The position numbers and the translations under genes were made by a program. A stretch of 64,000 bases of DNA from Solenopsis invicta (Eukaryota; Arthropoda; Insecta; Hymenoptera; Formicidae), in contig NC_052668.1 in the NCBI RefSeq assembly GCF_016802725.1, forward strand, positions 4,694,501 to 4,758,500. The letters run 5' to 3'. Within the stretch, counting starts at the first letter, position 1. Each line of letters starts with the position of its first letter. The notes under the pieces were generated by a model. That model searched no databases. It saw only the letters and a list, made by a program, of their open reading frames with translations, and was not told where the DNA came from. This document shows, piece by piece, positions 33,018-44,759 of this stretch.

Positions 33018-33839
33018 GGGGAGAGTGGGGTAAATCAGACCGTGTTCCAAATCGGACCTTTTTAATTTAAATGAATATGGTTAAGTAGATTTGCGTGCCA
33101 TTTATAATGAAAAGTCTTTATAAGACACCGAATATGACAGCAGTTGACACTTCTTTGTTACATCATTCATCGAATAGTCGCGAATATGTATTTTCAGCCA
33201 TTGTATGAAAATTAAAAGAAAAAAAATTCTTGTAAATCATTTAAAAGTTGTTAAAAATTTGAAAGATAATTGATTTAAGGTAATTAAAGAGTGTAGAATT
33301 AAAAAATATCAATTATTTTGTAATCTTTTTTGCGGTTTATTGTAAAAATTGTTCAAAATTTCGAAAGGACTTGTGTCCAAATCGGACTTTTACGTTGGAA
33401 TTGCAACCTGATCGTAGCACTAGTAATTGGCCGACCAAATTTGGTCCTAGAAATGTTAAATTAGTACAATATTATGAGTCATCAGACTCGGAATAATTGA
33501 ATTTTATTGATTTTAACTCTAATTATGTAATAACAATATCATAACATGACCGGGAAACGTCTAACTATATAAACTGTTACTAATTTGTTTTTTTTTTAAA
33601 TAAAATTTTTATTTTTTAGTATCAAATTGCTTGTTTTTATTTAATACTAAAAAAATACTAAAAAAATGAATTTGAGGAAGATATATAAAATCACACAAAT
33701 AAAAACAAGCACGAAGATCTAGCTGCGACTGTAGAATGCATTCAAGTTGTGTTAAAAAAAAATACATTATAATCTTTTGAAATTTTATTTAAAAATTAAT
33801 AAAAATGGGAGTGTCCAATTTGAACCTGGGAGTGATCCG
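33018..33839. repeat. Repeat-derived sequence with 'AAATCGGAC' motifs
   Basis: Begins GGGGAGAGTGGGGTAAATCAG, a string of a type I associate with dispersed insect repeats. 'ccaaatcgga' recurs at 33047 and 33369, and related strings are near 33805-33845. No coding frame. Class uncertain. Confidence 0.35.
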
Positions 33840-34395
33840 ATTTGGAACCATTAGTTCTATGATTTTTTCCGCTTGGGATTATCAAAATAAATCCATTTTT
33901 TATCGCCAGTCACGATGCGCCACAAAAAACTTTCCTTTTCTTGCCTGGCCAGCAAAAAAGTCGCAATAGTCCAACGATTCAAAAAGGCATTTTCTGACAA
34001 CTCATGTAGTCATTTCCTTTTCTTATGAATCTTTCCCATGGCATGCAAGCGTTTTGAGACGGTCATTGGAGACATTTAACTGTTTCGACAATCCTAAAAG
34101 CGTTTGGGCTGGATTCTCATCAAATAATTCTTGCTCGACATCTTTAAATCTTTTTGGCTATCCTGGACGTTCTTTGTCTCTTACATTCAAATCACCGTTT
34201 TGGAAGCGTTCAAACCAAACTCTACATGTTCTTTCCGATGGAGTTTCATTACCATACACTTTGGATAATAAGCGATGCGCTTCAGCTGCTGTTTTCTTGA
34301 GGTCGAAGTAGTGAAGAAGCACATGTTGGAAAAACAGCTTATCGCGATTTATTTTTAGTCGATTGGAAAATGTCTTTAGCGTCAAGAAATAATCT
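33840..34395 (-). pseudogene. mariner transposase, N-terminal fragment
   Basis: The open part (34385-34158) has the mariner HTH region: FFQHVLLHYFDLKKTAAEAH, CRVWFERFQNGDLNVRDKERPG. Downstream, after frame breaks, recognisable pieces continue (ENPAQTLLGLSKQLNVS) to the first catalytic block VTGDKKWIYFDNPKRKKSW near 33870. It then ends, so the second and third catalytic Asp are missing. It differs clearly from the mariner at 57925-59247, so it is another lineage or older copy. Confidence 0.8.
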
Positions 34396-34399
34396 ATGA

Positions 34400-35600
34400 G
34401 GATTGAATCACTTTCAGTAATGTCTAAACTACAAAAGACATATGACTTTATCGTCGAAACTTGCCAGCGTTGGAGCCAACACTCTAGTATCGAGCGGCAG
34501 GAATTAAGTTTAACACCTAATACAAATGATAATTATAGAAAAGCATCTATTAATTTACAATCATTTTTGTGTTTGGTCTCAATCCTTTCATAACCGTTGC
34601 AATACCCATTGTTAATGTGTAACTATCGACTGTCGTCGGCAACAATACCGCATCAAATTGTATTTTTTTTACGATTTTGTAGCCTAAGGTAGCTTGGCTA
34701 TGTTTGAACGATTGTTCCTGTAAAAAAATGTTAATAATTCAGTCAGAAAATTATCTATGCATAAGCATCCTTAGCGATATAATAATCATAATAAATTTAA
34801 GCATATAAATAAAGTAAAAGCATAATAATTAATTATATAATCATAATTATAATAAATTCATTATGATTGGGGACATATTAATCAATGTCATACAATTTAA
34901 CAAATTTTTATATGATTAAATTAAAAGTATACATAAAAAGAGATAATTGAAGAACATATTATTGTCCATTGAGAACGTGTTTTAATTTAATTTAGATTCT
35001 GCTTTAAAAAAAATGGCATTTAAAATATTGCATTTGGATTTTAAATGCGTACGAGATACGTAACAATTTTTGTAGTATAAAAAACATAGTAAATAATCCG
35101 ATTACACTCACAGTGCCCATTTTTGTTTTTTGGTCATTGCCAGATGCGTTTTAAATGATCCCACATTCTCCCACGTTTGTACCGTTCACACCGAAATTTT
35201 GACAACTATTCAGGTTTAAGAATTAATATAACTCTTGTTAGTACTGCCATGAATGATGCATCACATGTCACATGAAAATACGACTATGCGAGCGACGCTT
35301 TGTGTCAAAAAGATGTATTAGACAACATTCGCTTGGCGACGATGACGACGTTTCTTAAATGTAAAATAACGAGATATGGACTTTGCGTCACGATATCTCC
35401 GCACGTAGGGCATGGAGAGAAAAAATAAAAACACTTTTATTATGCAATTTTTCCCCGAACTATCGATTAAGACTACTCAGAACTTGATCGGTTCAGCCGT
35501 TACTGAGATCTGAGAATCTTGTTTGCTTGGAAGTCACTTGCTCGCGTAAAAGAGGATCGGTCTGCGAGTTTTCTATACAGGCACAAGTCGTGACCGCGCC
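34400..35600. other. AT-rich spacer; possible LINE-like tail near 35330-35540
   Basis: Mostly featureless. At 35330-35540 the sequence (GATGACGACGTTTCTTA, CGGTTCAGCCGTTACTGAGAT) resembles 3' tails of dispersed insect retroposons, but I could not assign it. Confidence 0.35.
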
Positions 35601-35619
35601 TTTTGATAATGATTTTGTT

Positions 35620-35890
35620 CTCAGAAATTATCAAAGATGATACATCTAAAGATTTAATGCAGCAGTTCTTTTCCTTTTCTATTGTGAATTGAAGTCTATT
35701 TTGTATGTCATTAAATTTATTTAATAAATTATTAACTTATTCTGCGGGAAGTGATAAAATAATGTTATCAACATACTGGTAATAAAATTGTATGTTAAAA
35801 CCTGAACCATTTATGTCTTTTATAGTAATGCAAGACTTGCATTACTATATCCGCGATTATGGAGGATAATGGGGGAACCAATTGGCATTT
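35620..35890 (-). pseudogene. PLE reverse transcriptase fragment (third family)
   Basis: The minus strand carries MPIGSP, then LSSIIADIVMQ (near 35860), then YQYVDNIILSLP (near 35785) and NRLQFTIEKE (near 35690), in slightly shifted frames. These are the RT palm motifs of Penelope elements, with Asn in place of the second catalytic Asp. Too diverged to come from copies 1 or 2. Confidence 0.7.
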
Positions 35891-35956
35891 CAAAAATTTA
35901 TTTTTATATAACGTTTTTAAATGTGAAATATGTTGAATCAATACAAAATTACTTAA

Positions 35957-36082
35957 AAAAAAAAAGGTAAAAAAAGGTGCCAAGTGTGCGCGTGCGTGCT
36001 TCAAATAAAAATTTGTAGGGTACACGCACGCACACACACACGCGCGCGCGCCCACACTCGGCGCTTTTTTTACCTTTTTTTT
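35957..36082. mobile_element. Short hairpin MITE related to the 31.8-kb foldback
   Basis: AAAAAGGTAAAAAAAGGTGCC at the left pairs with GGCGCTTTTTTTACCTTTTT at the right. The right flank 'gataattttg..ctgatattacacgttttgta' is shared with 32800-32818 and beyond. Contains an alternating CA/CG run. Confidence 0.6.
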
Positions 36083-36129
36083 GAAAAGATAATTTTGTAC
36101 TGATATTACACGTTTTGTAGTAATCATGA

Positions 36130-36713
36130 CTTGGTAACTAAATAGATAATAAAATAGTGGGAGTTAAGAAAATTAGAAAGTTGATGAATTATACCTTGAA
36201 GATTCCAATTTTCAGATAGTAAATTTATTAGAGCTTTTTAAAACATAATTTTCTATTGCAAATAATTCCGATTTTTTACTTAATTTCTTTGGCAATGAGT
36301 TGTTGTTTGATGAAAAGAAATATACTTTTCATCAAAAGAAAAAAACAATTTTGAAGAACTATGAAAAAATCTAAGAAAAATTTTTACGTAATATTGTTAT
36401 TAAAAGTAATGTAATACTGTGTAATATTATTGATCAATCATTGATCATTTAGGAGTTCTCTTTACATAAATATAAAATTGAAAAGCTAAATACAATTTTG
36501 ATAAATGAGATATCGTCTATTATTAAAAATTACAATTGCCTCAAAATTTACGTATTTTGCAAAATTGACAATTGAAAGAGAAAACGATTGGACATTTGAG
36601 ATTATGGCTACAAATATGACTTGGATCTACTAGTAAAATGTTTTAATAATTAATTGTAAGAAAGTGAGTCTGATCGAAAAGACACTCTATAAAATCGATA
36701 AACTTAGTCGATA
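36130..36713. other. AT-rich spacer, no gene seen
   Basis: No motif or repeat of note before the copia LTR. Confidence 0.5.
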
Positions 36714-36742
36714 TGTCGTGGCGCTACTGAGCGCTTGAGAAT
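36714..36742 (+). repeat. copia 5' LTR, left piece
   Basis: Starts TGTC, matching the GACA end at 40343-40346 as a terminal inverted repeat. The start is inferred because no second LTR is available for comparison. Confidence 0.5.
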
Positions 36743-36974
36743 CAGTGATGGGATATGGAAAGATCTTTCTCGCGCACGCGCATTCAAGCAATGCTACATA
36801 CCCTCATCGACGTACAGTTTTAGTGGTACTATAAGGGCCTTTATATTGGTAAAAGGAAGAAATATTAAGTAAATTGTAGAGAAAGTTTTAATTCAATTTT
36901 TTTATTTAAATAAAATGCTGCTTAAAAAGTAACATGAATAAATACAAATACATAATACAAATATATTGCAACAA

Positions 36975-37180
36975 TTTTTTTTTTTTTTTTTTTACGGAGG
37001 AGGAAAAAATCTTCGCAAGGTCCCTTTAGAAGCGATAATCTTCTGATCCTCACTCCAAAAGGGACAAGACGCTCTGAAGCCTGTACTTCAGGGTGTGTGG
37101 GATTCAATGGGGGTACATCGCAAAAGATTCTACCATTCATTGCCTACCCACTAAAAATACCTCCTCATACCACATGACAA
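36975..37180 (-). mobile_element. Probable LINE 3'-end fragment with poly(A)
   Basis: On the minus strand a GGAGGTATTTTTAGTGGGTA string, then 'cagagcgtcttgtccctttt', is followed by a run of about 18 A. This is typical of 5'-truncated non-LTR retrotransposon tails (R1/Jockey-like in appearance). The short ORF covering it is not a separate gene. Confidence 0.5.
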
Positions 37181-37185
37181 AATAC

Positions 37186-37188
37186 CGT

Positions 37189-37235
<47 letters not shown>
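37186..37235 (+). repeat. (GT)n microsatellite
   Basis: About 20 GT units inside the hAT element. Confidence 0.95.
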
Positions 37236-37237
<2 letters not shown>

Positions 37238-37354
37238 GCGCGCCACATTGCGCCTTTAAAAATTCTACATAAAATTTAAAAAAATAAAATAAAAATAAAG
37301 CTCTTCTGATTGTAATACCAAAAAAATAAGGCACTTATGCATGTACTTTTCCAT

Positions 37355-37500
37355 GCTCTATCACAAATAGTGATTAAAAAAAAGCACTTATACTATACCA
37401 CAGACAGTGATTAAAAAAAAGACATACTATATCACAGTGATTAAAAAAAGGCACTTATACATATAATTTCTTCATGCCATATCACAGACAGTGATTAAAC
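37355..37500 (+). repeat. Tandem repeat of CACAGACAGTGATTAAAAAAAG unit
   Basis: Four irregular copies of a 35-60 bp unit ending in 'gtgattaaaaaaaggcactta' lie between the GT repeat and the transposase stop. Confidence 0.7.
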
Positions 37501-37912
37501 AAAAAAATATGCATGAAGTTAATAAACAAAATAACCTAATTTTGATAAATATTGCATACATGCTGTCACACAAAGTAAAATAAAAGAAGTATTATTAAGA
37601 AAAAAACGTTATTTGGCAGATAACATAAAAAGAAACATAAATTTGCCATATGATTATAAAAGTATTAATAAACATTAATTTGGTGTGACAGCAATTCTAA
37701 AAATTTTGTGCAAATGATTTTGTAAGAAATAAAAAGAGAAAGTACCGATGCTCCAAAACGTGGAAAGCAATGGCAAAACACGATACAACTGAGGTATTAA
37801 AAAATAATTTTTAGTTCTATGTATATAACATCGATAATCTATTGTAACTTTAAAAAATATAATAAAGATAAAAGAGAAAATTTTTACAATTTTAACATAC
37901 AGGTTTTAATAT

Positions 37913-39899
37913 TTATTCATAAATATTTTTACCATTATGCAGTTCCAAGTGTTTAGAATCTACTTCAAAACTGCGGTAATCTAAATTATGAGCTTGAAAA
38001 TAGGATCTTATTTTGCAAATTGAATTTAACGTTACAGCATTAATGCGATTTCTCTTTTTATTTTTCACATCAGTGACAATAGAAAATATTCTCTCTGCTT
38101 CAGCATTAGAATGTGGAAGTGACAAAGCGGCATATACTAATTGTTTTAAATTTGGAAATAAAGGTTCATCGTTAAAATTTTTTTTCTCAAAAATAGTTTT
38201 CCACATTTTGTCAATTTCTAAATTAGCCAAAAATATTTTATCCGCGTTACTAAATACTGAAGATAAAATTCTCCATTTGTAAGCTAAGGTCGTAATGTCA
38301 GATATGCCGAAATGTTTTGCTACATTTGTTAAATCTGCAACGATTAGTCTACTTTTATCGCGCAAAGCGACTTCAGGATCTAAAAACTTAAGTTCGCGTA
38401 GGATATTGTTATTATATGGTAATCGTTGCAACATTTCTTCTAAAGCGGTTATGTAAAAATCTAAACATTTTGACTTTACTTCTAATATAAATTCTGAACA
38501 TTCATTTTTAAGATAAATTTCACATTCTGGGCCAACATAAACGGATTCTACCGGTATAAAATTTTTAGAATTTAATAAATTATTTGAAATATCTTCTAAA
38601 GCGTTAGGTAATAAAAAATTTTGACTTATCTGCTTTATTAACTGTTCACTATTTTCAGAGATTTTATGAATTGAAATTTTTCTGGATTGAAATAATGCAT
38701 TAAATGTGTTGAAAAAAATTAAACTATATTTTAAAAATAACATATAGGCTTTGATAACTTTATCATTTAAAATATTAAAAATGGAAATGGCAGAATTATT
38801 TTTAGTTTCTAAACTTTCGAGATTAAAATAATATTTTAAAACTTCCCAATTATCGAGAAGTCTCTCAACATATTTGTGTAAGACGAGCCATCTTGTACCT
38901 GATAATTTTAAAATTTTACGCTTTTCTATTCCAAAAAATGCTTGAAAATCAGACAGAACAGCTGATCGTTTGGCACTACCAGAAAAATATGTAGCAACTG
39001 CATGTAAAACATGATCACAAGAATCCGGCAATTTTGAACAAGCTTCACTCGCGATAAGAGCTGAGGAATGGCATATGCATTTTAATACAATGTGGGCCGG
39101 TACCTCTTTTTTTAATCTTGTCATAAAAGAATCGCGACTTCCTATCATAACTGAAGCGTTATCGCTAGCCATTCCTATAATATTTGATATTGGAATTTCT
39201 TTACTTTTAATACAATATTCAAACGCAGAATATACTTTTTCTGCGGAACAATCTATAGGATCTAAAGAAATTAATTCTAATAATTCAGTGACAACTTTTT
39301 CACTTTTAAATGAAAAATATTGAACTAAGACACAAAGCATCTTATTATTTGCGATAGTTGTGCTTTCGTCGATTAAAATTAAAAATTTTGATTTTTTTAA
39401 ATTATTAACGGTTCTTTCAATTTTGCGTTTTCCTAAGACATTGCTTATTATTTGTCTACATTTTTTTCGTGATAGTTTTAGATCTTTTGCTATCTGTGAA
39501 TCAGTTAAAGTATCTTTTATCAAAGGGACCATGTCATTAATTATTTCTAAAGTTATGTTATGAGTCGCGTAAAAAGCAACTAATTTGATTTCGGCTCTTT
39601 TAACTTTATCAACATGGTCTGCAAATGTATTATTATGTTCAGTTAATGCAGCAGATGAATTGACATTACAAATCTTAGTTATATTTTTTACATACGTTTT
39701 TGTTTTGGAATGTCTAATTAAATCTATTTTGCCGCATGATAAAACTTTATTACAAGCCGTGCAGACAGCTTTTCTATCGTCTTCATGTGAACCAATCCTT
39801 AAAATTTTCCAAACCTAACCAAGCTCTTTGGAATGTTATTACCTTGTGTATCCTTTTCTTTTTCCCTTCTCCACTCGTCGATGGCTGTTGGTGATCCAT
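37913..39899 (-). pseudogene. hAT transposase, nearly intact
   Basis: ATG 39899 begins a basic N-terminus, then a BED-type zinc finger (AWLGLENFKDWF, later CTACNKVLSC and IRHSKTK). A one-base frameshift near 39780-39800 divides the finger; from there to the stop at 37913 the frame is open. The RNase H-like core has LILIDESTT (first Asp), GMASDNASVMIG (second Asp) and RWLVLHKYVERLL. The C-terminal dimerisation domain has ALSLPHSNAEAERIFS with the catalytic Glu. About 660 residues in all, normal for hAT transposases of this SCAND3/ZBED-like type. Translation from the internal ATG 39532 gives 539 residues without the zinc finger. Confidence 0.9.
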
Positions 39900-40168
39900 C
39901 TTGATACACTGCACTTACGTAATCACTTGCACTTAACACTAAACTTAATCTAATTAAACGTACCCTATCTCGCACCTCGCGGTATAAACGCGGGAAAACT
40001 CGTAAACATAATAGTAAGCGGTCTTGTGCGCATGACAGAGCTCCCTATAGGTACCCCATGTTGCTCCCAAATCCGTCACTGAAAATTACTATCTACGTCA
40101 TCTCACGCATGCGCACAAAAATTCCCTTCTTAGTGAATATCTTTCCATATCCCATCACTGTTGAGAAT

Positions 40169-40346
40169 GCGCTTATGCTTGTCACTATGATTTTTCTATT
40201 CCATGTTTTTCTTTGCTAGTAACACGCCCAGCACTGGCGTCTATTTTTTCTGTTCTTATTTAAGCCATTATTCTTGTATACGTACGTTTAGTTCAAAAAC
40301 ATATTTATTGTAGCTAAAGTGCTTGATTTATTACGAATTCCTGACA
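40169..40346 (+). repeat. copia 5' LTR, right piece
   Basis: Continues the LTR after the hAT and its target duplication, ending ...CTGACA directly before the primer-binding site. Confidence 0.55.
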
Positions 40347-40361
40347 GGTTATAGGCCTAGG
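40347..40361 (+). promoter_or_regulatory. copia primer-binding site, initiator-tRNA-Met type
   Basis: GGTTATAGGCCTAGG is close to the GGTTATGGGCCCAG-type sequence that pairs with an internal region of initiator tRNA-Met in copia elements. It sits immediately after the LTR. Confidence 0.6.
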
Positions 40362-40414
40362 ACTCGTAATACATTGCGCGTGTTAGATAAATTTAGTGCA
40401 CAAGGAAAGAACAC

Positions 40415-41113
40415 ATGTTAAAACTGGCTACCGCAACCAGTCTTGCAAATATAGAAAAATTGACTGAAGTTAATTATGAACTGTGGAAGTTTCAAATAAA
40501 GAACATACTGGTGTTTAATGACTTATGGCAATATGTTGATGGTACAGAAGTGAAGCCTGCAAAAAACGCACAAGAATGTTTAAAGAAGGACGCTAAGGCA
40601 TTGGCGCTAATAAATCTGAGCATTACACATAGTCAATTTAACTACATTAAGAAAGCTGTATTGTCAAGGGAAGCATGGGATGGATTCAAAGCGGTATTCG
40701 AGTCTCGAGGACCGATGAAGAAAGCGGCCTTATACAAGCAGTTGCTGAGGATGGAGAAGAAGACGGGCGTCACTATGACGCAATACGTCGCCGACTACAC
40801 ACGCAAAGCAGAGCAATTTGAAGAAACGGGCAGCGAGATACCAGATGAGTTATTGTCGATAATGTTGTTAGGTTTATTACCGTCCGAATTTGAAAATTTC
40901 AGTATAGTTATCGAGTCGCGCAATGAAATACCGACGCTAGAAAATTTAAAAGTAAAGCCAATTGAGGAGGAAGCGAGACAGAACGATTGCATATCGAAAA
41001 CGAACGAAGATAATAACAACGCGTTATTAACAAAAAGGCGTTCAAAATATGCACACGCAAAATTGAAAGATAATTTTACTAAAGTGAACACGAGTAAATT
41101 CGTTGGAAAATGA
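40415..41113 (+). CDS. gag: copia Gag-like protein, zinc knuckle missing
   Basis: ATG 40415 opens 232 codons of a UBN2/copia-type Gag: LTEVNYELWKFQIKNIL at the start, then 'ALALINLSI', AWDGFKAVFE and LLGLLPSEFENF. The CCHC zinc knuckle expected between this region and protease is absent, so an internal deletion near 41030-41100 is likely. The terminal TGA is followed in the same frame by the protease motif YLDSGATKHIC and sits where the family has Trp, so it looks like a nonsense mutation from TGG. Confidence 0.8.
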   Translation: MLKLATATSLANIEKLTEVNYELWKFQIKNILVFNDLWQYVDGTEVKPAKNAQECLKKDAKALALINLSITHSQFNYIKKAVLSREAWDGFKAVFESRGPMKKAALYKQLLRMEKKTGVTMTQYVADYTRKAEQFEETGSEIPDELLSIMLLGLLPSEFENFSIVIESRNEIPTLENLKVKPIEEEARQNDCISKTNEDNNNALLTKRRSKYAHAKLKDNFTKVNTSKFVGK

Positions 41114-42282
41114 TATCTTGATAGCGGCGCAACGAAACACATATGCAACGACGAACGAATTAGTAAAACAATAAAAGACGACAATAAATTAAAAGTATAC
41201 ACTGCCGCGGAGCATTTTGTAAAATCAAATGGCGTTGGTGATATAAATTTAAACATAAAATTAAATTGAAATGTGACGAATCCTGTAAAATTGAAAAATA
41301 CGTTGTATGTCCCAAAATTGCGTAACAATCTTTTATCAGTATTAAGCGTTACGGACAACGGTTATACAGTTACGTTTAAAACGGATAGAGCAACTATCAA
41401 TCGGAAGGATGATTTAGTAGTTTTTCAGCAATTAAACGCGATCAGTTATATGTAGTCAATGAAAAGAAAGAATATGCAGCGTTTACAGGCGAAAAAGATT
41501 AAATTGATTTGCGAAAATGGCATCAAAGGTACGGGCATCTTAACGTTACTGATTTGAAAGCGATTCAAAATAAGGACATGGTCAAAGATATTAATTTCTT
41601 GTCGAGAGCGAACGAAATAAATTGCGAAGTATGCGCGAAATGTAAAATTCTTGTTCAACCGTTTAAACCATTGTCTAACCGCGAAAAGAAAATTTTAGGT
41701 TCAATACATTCTGATATATGTCAATCGATAAATACTGAATCAATTAGAGGCGCGAAATATTTTGTTAGTTTTATAGACGATAGCTTCAGATATACGGAGA
41801 TAGCAATGCCTCGAATCAAGTTGGATGTTATTCAGGTCTTCAAGAACTACAAACGAAGAGTGGAAAATCAAACTGGTCAACGAATTAAAAAATTCCGTAC
41901 TGACAATGGGAGAAAGTACTTGTCAAAGGATTTTAACGATTTCCTTAAGGAAGAAGGGATTCAGCACCATTTAAGCATTGAGTATACACCTCAATAAAAC
42001 GGCATGGCGGAGAGAGCCAATCGTACATTAGTGGAAATGGCGAGGTGCATAATGTTGCAAGCAAATCTTCCTAAGTCATTGTGGGTTGAAGCAATAAATA
42101 CGGCAACATTTCTGAGAAATAAATGTATAACGAAGAGTCTCGATGGAATCACACTATTTGAAGCTTGGGCACAGCGTAAACTGTACGTAGGTTTCTTCAG
42201 AATTACTGGCAGTAAATCGATCTCATTGAACAAAAGCCGAAAAGGAAAGAAATTTCAACTAAAAGGAGAAGAATACTGGTAG
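41111..42282 (+). pseudogene. pol: copia protease and integrase, several stops
   Basis: Protease: LDSGATKHICND near 41120, then a pepsin-like flap region (LYVPKLRNNLLSV). After frame breaks near 41265 and 41500 the integrase frame (41509-41997) shows the GAG-pre-integrase finger (HQRYGHLN, CEVCAKC). The core has Asp in SIHSDICQ, Asp in FRTDNGRKYLS, and after a TAA at 41995 the Glu in NGMAERANRTLVEMAR. The TAA stands where the family has Gln. The integrase C-terminal region continues to about 42590 in broken frames with an acidic stretch. Confidence 0.8.
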
Positions 42283-42779
42283 GCTATTCAGAAGAATCCA
42301 AGGCTTATTGCTTGTGGAAACCAGGAACGAAGACTGTCATCAAGGCACGTGATGTAAAGTTCTTTGAAAGGATTGAGGACCCTGTGGAATTCACATCAAA
42401 AAAGATGTTTACCGTACCTGATACAATTGAGACGGCAAATAAAGAACGTGCTAAACAACAAGAGGATGATATCGAGGACGAGGACAATTCAGAATTACTC
42501 GATGAAAGAAATTATCATAATGATGAAGCAGAAGAAGATTCGTCAGAAAATTTACATGACAACGGACAAGAAGATAACAGACCATGTTGAGGGGTAGGTT
42601 GTCTTAAGATTATAAGAACTGGTAAATCTGGTAGACCACGAAAATGTACAACATTTGGATTCGAAGTTCGTGTCTCAAATGTTGGAACAAGATGACAAAG
42701 AAGACTGACTAACCGCCGTGAAAAAAGAATATGACACACTGCAAGAAAATAAAACAGATTCTTGTACCAAAGCCGAAAA

Positions 42780-42985
42780 ATAAGGTTTTAACGAATCAAT
42801 GAGTATTTAAAACTAAAATTAATAAAAACGATGAAATCGAGAAATACAAAGCGAGATTGGTTGCTCGGGGACACACTCAAGAATTTGGAATAGATTTTAA
42901 AGAATAGTCTTTCCTCTCTCCGTAGCAAGGTACGAAACAATTTGTATATTACTTGCTTCATCCATAATTAGCGGGTTTAGAGTTA
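42780..42985 (+). pseudogene. pol: copia reverse transcriptase, N-terminal stub
   Basis: EKYKARLVARGHTQEFGIDF, the conserved opening of the copia RT domain, lies near 42840-42900. A stop follows at once and RT motifs beyond it are absent. Confidence 0.75.
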
Positions 42986-42989
42986 AATC

Positions 42990-43570
42990 TAAAATGCTTT
43001 TAGAACTGAAATCTGTATAAACTTAATAAATAAAAATAAACAAAATATAAAATTTAATGAATTAAAAACAAAATTTAAAAGAATAAGAACAAAATACAAA
43101 AATAAAAATAATTAATAAACAAAAATACAAAATTTAAAAACAAAATTAAAATTATAAAAACAGAAAGTAGAAACAAAATAATTAAAATTTAAAAACAGAA
43201 TAAAGTTAAATTAAAGAGCAATATTAAAAGTAAACAATATTAAAAAATAAATAAAAATAGAATTAACAATTAAATCAAAATTTTAGAAACAAATTAAAAG
43301 TAAAATTTAAAAATAAATAAATACCAACAGAAAATTCAAAATAAAAACTAGAAACAATATGATGTAAATTCAAGATTGCGACTGTATACAAATTAAATAG
43401 AACATGGACCAAAACAGTCATAGCAAGTTCTTGATGCTGAAATAAATATAAAAACATTAAAAAAACAAACCTTAAAAACAAATTAAAAATAAAAACTAAA
43501 ACAAAATTTAACAATTAAAGATCGATACTTAAAAGTCTGATAAAGACGATAAACGAGACTTGAAACAAAA
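42990..43570 (+). repeat. A-rich low-complexity tract of AAAACAAAATT-like units
   Basis: Long degenerate run of A with scattered C, T and G. A similar tract lies at 44520-44740. Together they flank the satellite-like block at 43840-44480. Non-coding. Confidence 0.75.
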
Positions 43571-43839
43571 ATATATTTTTAAGTATAGTTTTTTATAAAA
43601 ATTGTATTGCAAAAAAATGAGTGTTGCCATATGGTCCGTCACACTCATGAGGAACTAGGATTAAACACATTCATGTTATAAACTGAATGTAGTGTGGCAA
43701 AATGTAGATTTTTTTTAAAACAATGACATAGGAATGATGTCTAGTCATTCGATGCAGAAATATGAATTATGCATGTATTTTTCAACCTGATTTATGTCAT
43801 TCAGATACGTCATCATTTTTTTCTTCGCAAAATTTCAGA

Positions 43840-44480
43840 TTTGTTGATTTCGTGAATCTGCCGCTAGAAGCCGCTGACGCTATACTGCAAAATCACTGTC
43901 TGAGGGTTTCTGAGATTGCTAATTATGAATCCTATGTCAAAAATTTAAAACTTAAAATGGTGGATACAATATGGTAAACAAAATTATTAAAATTGACTGA
44001 ATTTGCTTAAAGCTTGTTATTTAGAAATTTTCGAGTTCTCTGATTACGAATCTACTGTCAAAAATTTTAAATGGCTTTAATATGGCGGACAAAGTTATCA
44101 AAATCAACCAGATTTACTTGACACTTGTTGTTCTAGCGTTTTTGAGGTCTTTGATTACGAATTCGATGTTAAAAATATAAAATTTGAAATGCCAAATGTA
44201 ATATGACGAACTAATGTGACAAATGTAATTTTCAAAGTTTTAAGCAAATTTGGTTTATTTTGAAAATTTTGTCTGCCAAATTGGATTAACCATTTTTAAC
44301 TTTGTATTTTTGATATTGAGTTTCTAATGAACATTCTTCAAAATTTTGAGTAACATGTTTTAAGCAAATTTTGGTTGATTTTGAAAATTCCGTCCGCTCT
44401 ATTGAATCTGCCGTTTTAAATTTTATATTTTTTACGCCAAATTCATACTCAGCGACCCCGAAAACTTCCGGATAACAAGT
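43840..44480. repeat. Satellite-like tandem repeats, about 130-bp unit, with internal inversion
   Basis: Units contain 'ctgattacgaat', 'gtcaaaaattt', 'atggcggacaaa' and 'gatttacttgacacttgtt'. Three lie in plus orientation to about 44220, then about two in reverse orientation ('ttgattttgaaaattccgtccgc', 'tcagcgaccccgaaaacttccgg'). The short ORF at 43762-43977 is part of the first unit. Confidence 0.7.
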
Positions 44481-44759
44481 TTCACAAAATTATATTTACT
44501 AGAAAAAAAGAATGCCACAAAGAGGGGATGAGGGAATTAAACACAAAATAAAAATTAATAACTAAATACTAAATTAAAACTAAAAATTTAATAAAGATGT
44601 TTGAATAAGTTTAAAATAAATAAAATATTAATACAAAATATCAACAAAATCATACAAAATCTAAACAAATAAAATATAAAAACGTAAAATGTAAAATTAA
44701 ATGAGAAAAGAATTTGAAAACGTAAATCAAAACATAAATCAATGCCGTGAAAGTCAACA

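Larger units (their letters stand above)
36743..40160 (-). mobile_element. hAT DNA transposon, 3.4 kb, with intact ends and 8-bp target duplication
   Basis: The left end CAGTGATGGGATATGGAAAG and the right end are perfect reverse complements over about 22 bp. The sequence TTGAGAAT flanks it on both sides (36735-36742 and 40161-40168), a perfect 8-bp duplication as made by hAT transposases. It holds one transposase gene (39899-37913, minus) with one apparent frameshift, plus a LINE tail fragment and a GT repeat near its left end. Probably one of the youngest insertions in the window. Confidence 0.95.
36714..42985 (+). mobile_element. Ty1/copia retroelement, 3' truncated, interrupted by hAT
   Basis: The 5' LTR is split: 36714-36742 and 40169-40346 around a hAT insertion. 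Then come PBS (40347), gag, protease and integrase, and a short start of RT (about 42790-42900), after which the sequence turns into A-rich low-complexity DNA. The order protease-integrase-RT is that of Ty1/copia. No 3' LTR was found. Several stops and frame changes make it inactive. Confidence 0.8.

Noticed and set aside
37137..37334. ORF with a His-Thr run
   Set aside because: Direct translation of the GT microsatellite.
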